Positions 28,044 to 34,496 of a stretch of 34,496 nt of DNA are shown here, piece by piece. The position numbers were made by a program, and so were the translations under genes. The number at the start of each line of letters is the position of its first letter. The stretch's first letter is position 1. The stretch is from Boseongicola sp. Lineage in GTDB: Bacteria > Pseudomonadota > Alphaproteobacteria > Rhodobacterales > Rhodobacteraceae. The notes beneath the pieces are model-generated. The model did no database searches, was not told where the DNA came from, and worked only from the letters and a program-made list of their open reading frames with translations. The DNA lies in contig JARFRG010000177.1 in NCBI GenBank assembly GCA_029287375.1, positions 1-34,496 of the forward strand, in the 5' to 3' direction.

Positions 28044-29375
28044 TCACAAAGAACCTTCGCGTCGGTAGGAGGGGCGACCGACAGAGGAATAGGCCTCAAA
28101 CCCGGCCGTCTCTGCATCTTGGCGTGAATAGACGTTGCGCAGGTCTGCCATCCGAGCCGTCCGCATAGATCTTGCAACTCTTGACAGGTCAATCGCCCTG
28201 AATTCATTCCACTCTGTCAAGACGACAATCAGATCAGCACCAACTGCGGCACCGTAAAGGTCGTCGGCCCACTTGACGGCAGGGAGCAACGCCTCGCCTT
28301 CGCGTCGCCCTTGAGGGTCGACAACTGTGACGTTTCCGCCGCTTCCGATTATCTGTGGAATGATCGAAAGCGACGGGGCATCGCGCATGTCATCGGTGTT
28401 TGGCTTGAAGGTGACGCCGAGAACCAGAATGTTCTTTTGATTAAACGAGCCGTCGCACAGGTCGCGCATTTTCTCAACCATGCGCTGCTTTACCCGTTCA
28501 TTCACTTCCATTACTGCCTCGGTAATGGTCATCGGGCTTGCAAAGTCCTGCCCCATGCGCGCGAAGGCTTTGGTGTCTTTGGGAAAACAGGAGCCACCGT
28601 AACCCGGCCCGGCATGGAGAAATTTATTCCCAATGCGTCCATCAAGTCCAATGCCCTTCGCCACTTCTTTCACGTCGGCACCGACTTTTTCACAAAGAGC
28701 AGCCACCTCATTGATGAATGTAATTTTGGTGGCAAGGAAGGCGTTCCCTGCGTATTTGATCATTTCTGCACTTTCCAAATCCGTCGTGATGATTGGGAAA
28801 TCTCTTAGGAAGAGCGGACGATAGATTTCTGACATGACTTGAGTTGCTCGCTCGCTCTCTACTCCGACAACGACACGGTCTGGCCGCATGAAATCATCGA
28901 TCGCAGCGCCTTCACGCAGGAATTCCGGGTTCGAGGCAACGTCAAATTCCAGGCCAGGGTTTGCTTCGCCGACGATTCGACCAACTTCGCGGTTGGTGCC
29001 AACCGGTACCGTCGATTTCGTGATGATGACCAAATAATCAGCCGCAATCTCTGCAATCTCTTTCGCGGCAGCGTAAACAAAGCTGAGGTCGGCGTGACCG
29101 TCGCCTCGTCGCGTTGGCGTTCCCACGGCAATAAAGACCGCTTCGGCGCCCTCAAGAGCAAGGGCAAGATCACCCGTGAAACGCAACCGTCCGGCCGCCA
29201 CGTTTTTGGCAAGGAGAACATCAAGCCCAGGCTCGTAAATCGGAAGTTCGCCGGCGTTCAAGCGCTCGATCTTAGAGATATCCTTGTCCACGCAAATAAC
29301 ATCGTGGCCAAAATCTGAGAAACAGACACCAGACACCAATCCAACGTAGCCAGTACCGATCATAGCAATCTTCAC
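28044..29375 (-). CDS. ugd: UDP-glucose 6-dehydrogenase
   Basis: MKIAMIGTGYVGLVSGVCFSDFGHDVICVDKD; FLHAGPGYGGSCFPKDTKA; GVTFKPNTDDMRDAPSL. Confidence 0.95.
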   Translation of the reverse strand: MKIAMIGTGYVGLVSGVCFSDFGHDVICVDKDISKIERLNAGELPIYEPGLDVLLAKNVAAGRLRFTGDLALALEGAEAVFIAVGTPTRRGDGHADLSFVYAAAKEIAEIAADYLVIITKSTVPVGTNREVGRIVGEANPGLEFDVASNPEFLREGAAIDDFMRPDRVVVGVESERATQVMSEIYRPLFLRDFPIITTDLESAEMIKYAGNAFLATKITFINEVAALCEKVGADVKEVAKGIGLDGRIGNKFLHAGPGYGGSCFPKDTKAFARMGQDFASPMTITEAVMEVNERVKQRMVEKMRDLCDGSFNQKNILVLGVTFKPNTDDMRDAPSLSIIPQIIGSGGNVTVVDPQGRREGEALLPAVKWADDLYGAAVGADLIVVLTEWNEFRAIDLSRVARSMRTARMADLRNVYSRQDAETAGFEAYSSVGRPSYRREGSL

Positions 29376-29450
29376 AGAAACATTCCTTTTCGCTTTGGGG
29401 CGACTTAAACTCTCAAATCATGATGCATCAAAGGTCAAATAGTGGACCAA

Positions 29451-30335
29451 TCAAGGCGTATTGCGTTCGCCTGCAATCATACGGAGATATTTTCCGTATG
29501 CGTTTTTCCCCAAGGGCTTGGCGACGGCCAGAAGGTCATCACGTGTGATCCAGCCGTTCTCAAACGCGATTTCCTCGGGTGAGCCGGTTTGAAGGCCCTG
29601 ACGCTCCTGCAATGTTCGCACAAAATTCCCGGCATCGAGCAATGAAGCGTGGGTGCCTGTGTCAAGCCATGCATATCCGCGCCCCATCCTTTCGACCGCA
29701 AGAAGGTCGTCGGCAAGATAGGATTCCAGCAAAGAGGTTATTTCAAGCTCTCCGCGCTTCGAAGGGGTAACCTTTGATGCCCGCTCTGGCGCGCTTCCAT
29801 CAAGAAAATATAGCCCTGTCACGGCGTAGTTTGAGGGTGGTTTGGAGGGTTTCTCGATAATTCCGCGCACGCGGGAACCTTCGAAATCCAAAACGCCGTA
29901 GCGTTCAGGATCCGCGACGCGGTATCCGAAAACGGTGGCACCTGTCGTTTGTTCATCCGCCCGCTTTAGGATGTCTGGCAAAGCGTGGCCAAAGAAGATG
30001 TTGTCACCCAGAACCATCGCCGACGGCGCACCATCAAGAAAGTCCTCGGCAAGTAAATAGGCCTGTGCAAGGCCGTCGGGAGAGGGTTGCGTGATCCACG
30101 TGAGCTTCAGCCCCCAACGCGCACCGTCCCCCATCAAGCGCTGGAATTGTTCCTGATCCTCCGGCGTTGTAATGACAGCAATCTCTCGTATTCCAGAGAG
30201 CATCAGGACGCTCATGGGATAGTAGATCATTGGCTTGTCGTAGATGGGGAGCAGTTGCTTGGAGACGCCAAGGGTGATCGGGTAGAGGCGCGTTCCTGAT
30301 CCTCCTGCGAGGATTATTCCCTTGCGTTTGGTCAT
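29451..30335 (-). CDS. rmlA: Glucose-1-phosphate thymidylyltransferase
   Basis: KGIILAGGSGTRLYPITLGVSKQLLPIYDKPMIYYPMSVLM. Confidence 0.96.
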   Translation of the reverse strand: MTKRKGIILAGGSGTRLYPITLGVSKQLLPIYDKPMIYYPMSVLMLSGIREIAVITTPEDQEQFQRLMGDGARWGLKLTWITQPSPDGLAQAYLLAEDFLDGAPSAMVLGDNIFFGHALPDILKRADEQTTGATVFGYRVADPERYGVLDFEGSRVRGIIEKPSKPPSNYAVTGLYFLDGSAPERASKVTPSKRGELEITSLLESYLADDLLAVERMGRGYAWLDTGTHASLLDAGNFVRTLQERQGLQTGSPEEIAFENGWITRDDLLAVAKPLGKNAYGKYLRMIAGERNTP

Positions 30336-31189
30336 GTTGCACCAAGCTCCTTCAATACATCTGCAAGTGCCACACGCCAGTCAGGGCGACTGACGCCGAA
30401 ATCCCGGGCCAGGCTTTCGCAGTCAAGGCATGAGTTCAAAGGCCGGCGGGCCGAGGTGGGATAATCGGCAGTAGCGATATCTGTGACATCGACGCGCGCC
30501 CCCGACTGCCGAAAGATTTCTCGTGCAAATTCGGACCAACTTGCATCGGGCGAGCCGGTAAAGTGGTAAGTCCCACCAGACTGACCGTTCGATAACGCGC
30601 GGGCAATATCGATTGTTGCGGCCGCAATCGCGCTTGCCGGTGTTGGGCCGCCAATCTGATCCGCGACAATGCGTAAGCTGCCATGGGTCTTGGCGAGCCG
30701 AAGCATCGTTTTCAAAAAGTTTGATCCATGGGCGCTAAAAACCCATGAAGTGCGCAAAATGACATAGGTGCCAGCACAATCACGAACTGCTTGTTCACCC
30801 GCCAGCTTTGTTGCGCCGTACACACCAAGGGGGGATGCTGGGGCTTCAGGTGGGCGCGGTTGAGTGCCTGAACCATCAAAGATGTAGTCCGTCGAAATAT
30901 GCACCAGTGGGATTTTCCGATCCGCGGCAGTCGCGGCAAGAGCCCTTACAGATAAATGGTTCACCAAATCCGCAGTTGCCTTGTCTACTTCGGCCTTTTC
31001 GACAGCTGTATAGGCCACCGCGTTTATGATCGCGTCCGCATCGAGAGAGCGTGCGAGGCGCGATATAGCGTCGGGGTCTCGAAAATCGGCTTGCTCCCGG
31101 TCAAAGGTTTGCACCTCAACGTCGCCAGAAGCGCGCCGTTGAACTTCAGTTGCGACTTGCCCGGTCTTACCAAAGAGAGCGATTTTCAT
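30332..31189 (-). CDS. rmlD: dTDP-4-dehydrorhamnose reductase
   Basis: [42 protein letters not shown]. Confidence 0.95.
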   Translation of the reverse strand: MKIALFGKTGQVATEVQRRASGDVEVQTFDREQADFRDPDAISRLARSLDADAIINAVAYTAVEKAEVDKATADLVNHLSVRALAATAADRKIPLVHISTDYIFDGSGTQPRPPEAPASPLGVYGATKLAGEQAVRDCAGTYVILRTSWVFSAHGSNFLKTMLRLAKTHGSLRIVADQIGGPTPASAIAAATIDIARALSNGQSGGTYHFTGSPDASWSEFAREIFRQSGARVDVTDIATADYPTSARRPLNSCLDCESLARDFGVSRPDWRVALADVLKELGAT

Positions 31190-32226
31190 TCGGCTGTCCC
31201 CAACCGATTTCCGACGCCTTGTCGGTCAAGCAGGGGGCGCCACCATGCTTCGTTAGCAAGATACCAGTCGACGGTTATCTGAAGGCCCTTTTCCAAAGTT
31301 ACTGAAGGACGCCACCCAAGTTCGTCGCGGATACGGCTTGGGTCAATCGCATAGCGGCGGTCATGCCCGGGACGATCATCAACGAATGCGACGAGGTCTT
31401 CATGGCGGGCTTTGGTGGGTCGGCGCGCATCGAGAATGGCACAGATCATTTTTACAAGCTCGAGGTTCGTCGCTTCCGCTTCGCCCCCGATATTGTAGCT
31501 GCGTCCGATTTCGCCTCTGCGAACGACGGTGAGCAACGCATCGGCGTGGTCTTCGACGAACAGCCAGTCGCGAATATTCTGGCCGTCGCCGTAAATTGGG
31601 ATCGGTTTGCCGTGCAGTGCATTGAGGATGACGACCGGGACAAGCTTCTCTGGAAAGTGAAACGGACCGTAGTTATTCGAGCAATTCGAAAGGACAACCG
31701 GCAGACCATAGGTTTCATGCCAAGCACGGACAAGATGATCAGAGGCGGCCTTAGAAGCTGAGTATGGGCTGCGCGGATCATAGGGAGTGGTTTCGGTGAA
31801 TTGTCCATCGTTCCCAAGCGATCCAAAAACTTCGTCAGTTGAAATGTGATGGAACCGGAACCCGGGCGGCCGTCCAGCGCCAGACCAATAGGTGCGCGCG
31901 GCCTCGAGCAGGACATAGGTGCCTGTGATGTTTGTCTCCACGAAAGCCGCGGGTCCATCGATTGAGCGGTCAACGTGACTTTCTGCAGCAAGGTGCATTA
32001 CGGCGTCGGGCCTATGGGTTGCAAAAACGCGATCTACCGCCTCGCGATCACAAATATCACAATGCTCAAACGCATAACCGGGGGCATTGCTGACCGAGTT
32101 TACGTTGTCCAGGTTTGCCGCATAAGTAAGTTTGTCGACATTCACGACGTCGTGGCCGTCTCGGATGGCTTGCCGCACGACAGCCGAGCCAATGAAGCCG
32201 GCGCCCCCGGTCACAAGAAGCTTCAT
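31186..32226 (-). CDS. rmlB: dTDP-glucose 4,6-dehydratase
   Basis: [57 protein letters not shown]; start refined from 32238. Confidence 0.96.
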   Translation of the reverse strand: MKLLVTGGAGFIGSAVVRQAIRDGHDVVNVDKLTYAANLDNVNSVSNAPGYAFEHCDICDREAVDRVFATHRPDAVMHLAAESHVDRSIDGPAAFVETNITGTYVLLEAARTYWSGAGRPPGFRFHHISTDEVFGSLGNDGQFTETTPYDPRSPYSASKAASDHLVRAWHETYGLPVVLSNCSNNYGPFHFPEKLVPVVILNALHGKPIPIYGDGQNIRDWLFVEDHADALLTVVRRGEIGRSYNIGGEAEATNLELVKMICAILDARRPTKARHEDLVAFVDDRPGHDRRYAIDPSRIRDELGWRPSVTLEKGLQITVDWYLANEAWWRPLLDRQGVGNRLGTAE

Positions 32227-32798
32227 GATGCATTCCATTGGAAAGGCGACTGAAAATCCGCAAGTGCCGGGGCGTTTTTGTCTTTTTCAGAAAGAATCGG
32301 GGTATCCCTGAGGTTCCAATCTATGCCGCAGCTATCCCAATATACCGCTCCATCTGCGCTTGCGTTGTAATAGTCACTGCACTTGTAGACGATCTCGGTC
32401 ATCGGTTCGCGTGTGACAAAACCATGGAGGAACCCATCTGGAACAAGAAGCTGTCGACCGTTCTCAAAGCTAAGCTCTTCGGCAACCCATTGTCCGTAGG
32501 TTGGGGAGCCCTTACGAATATCCATGGCGACATCCACAAGACTTCCACGGCCGCAACGAACAAGCTTGGCCTGTGCGTGTGGTGGAGCTTGGAAGTGCAG
32601 GCCTCGCAAGGTTCCGGTCTCTTCAGATAGCGAGTGGTTGTCTTGAACGAAATCAATGTGGAGCCCGGCATCCGCAAGTCGTTTCCGGTTCCAGCTTTCA
32701 GAGAAGAATCCTCGTGAATCACCGTGCCGCGCGGGCTCCAGTATCAGCACTCCGGGAAGAATGGTTTCATGAACAATCATTGTCACTATCAAGCTCAA
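32223..32798 (-). CDS. rmlC: dTDP-4-dehydrorhamnose 3,5-epimerase
   Basis: [51 protein letters not shown]; start may be 32780. Confidence 0.95.
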   Translation of the reverse strand: MSLIVTMIVHETILPGVLILEPARHGDSRGFFSESWNRKRLADAGLHIDFVQDNHSLSEETGTLRGLHFQAPPHAQAKLVRCGRGSLVDVAMDIRKGSPTYGQWVAEELSFENGRQLLVPDGFLHGFVTREPMTEIVYKCSDYYNASADGAVYWDSCGIDWNLRDTPILSEKDKNAPALADFQSPFQWNAS

Positions 32799-32885
32799 CA
32801 GGGTTTAAAGGGAATTAACAGGGGCAGACAGAAAGGTCACCTGTTGGGCTTTCCTGATTTTTGGGCCGTGTTCCAAGTGAAACAC

Positions 32886-33691
32886 TCATTTCTGACGATC
32901 GCGGAGCAACGGGGCAACACTTAGCGAGGCCACAAAGAGGCAAAACGCAATGGTTACTATGCTAGGGCCGGCAGGTGTATCCGCCCACAAGGACATTTGT
33001 AGTCCGCCAACTGCAGCGACAACCCCAATGATCGCCGCCATCGCCGCCATTGTCTCGGGTGTTTTTGCAAGGGGCCGTGCTGCTGCGGCAGGAATTATGA
33101 GCATAGCAGCGATCAGGAGCGCTCCGACCACTTTCAAGGCCACGGCGACTACGATCGCCAGAGTTAAAGACAAAACGAGCTGCTCGCGGTGAGGGTTGAG
33201 ACCTGACGCGTATGATAGTTCGGGACTTATTGTCGATGTTAGAAGTGCACTCCAACGCCATGCAATTAATGCAATAACCGCAACGCCTCCGCCCCAGATG
33301 ACACTTAGATCTGACGTATTCACGGCCAGAATATCCCCAAACAGGAAGGCCATCAGATCGACACGCGCACCACTGAGAAAAGAAACTGCGACAAGACCAA
33401 TCGCCAATGAGGCATGCGCCATAACCCCCAAGAGCGTGTCCATGGCAAATCCACGCCCACTAAGCCTGCTTACAAGCGTCGCCATTATGGTTGTGACGAC
33501 GAGAACCCCGACAAAGATCGAAAGATTGAATGCAAGCGCCAATGCGACTCCAAGGATCGCCGCGTGCGCCGTCGCATCGCCGAAATAGGCCATCCGTCGC
33601 CAGACCACAAAGCAGCCCAAAGGCGCCGCAGCAATCGCAACGCCAATGCCGGCTAGTGTCGCTCGGACCAAGAAATCATCAAAGAAAGCGT

Positions 33692-33695
<4 letters not shown>
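32886..33695 (-). CDS. znuB: Zinc ABC transporter permease ZnuB
   Basis: ABC-3 family multi-TM protein (APLGCFVVWRRMAYFGDATAHAAILGVALA); GTG start overlaps znuC stop (GTGA). Confidence 0.9.
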
Positions 33696-34480
<785 letters not shown>

Positions 34481-34496
34481 TCGGGGCAGAGACCCT

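Overview
This window looks like a Roseobacter-group (Rhodobacteraceae) chromosomal segment; that assignment is inferred from gene content only. From left to right it holds: (i) ptsP (PTS-Ntr enzyme I with GAF domain), whose reading frame is cut by an in-frame amber codon but stays open to the window edge; (ii) a choline/glycine-betaine locus (choV, choW, GST, choX, betI, betA); (iii) lysC, a DUF1178 protein and a TAXI-type TRAP transporter; (iv) a NUDIX hydrolase, a histone-deacetylase-family protein and ThpR; (v) a NeuB-like synthase divergent from a WaaA-like transferase that is start-stop coupled to a NeuA-like cytidylyltransferase; (vi) a rhomboid protease; (vii) an exopolysaccharide export/regulation locus (OM beta-barrel, Wza-like, TPR lipoprotein and sugar transferase, divergent from an ExeA/PrsT-context AAA ATPase, Wzc-like and CpsD-like kinase), then ugd and rmlADBC; (viii) zur(3' end)-znuC-znuB, with a pure hexanucleotide repeat encoding a His-Asp tail on ZnuC. 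I found no rRNA, tRNA, CRISPR array or transposase. The leads most worth checking are the WaaA/NeuA/NeuB module, the EPS locus built from exosortase-associated part types without an exosortase or glycosyltransferases in view, and the ptsP amber codon. None of these is proven novel from sequence alone.
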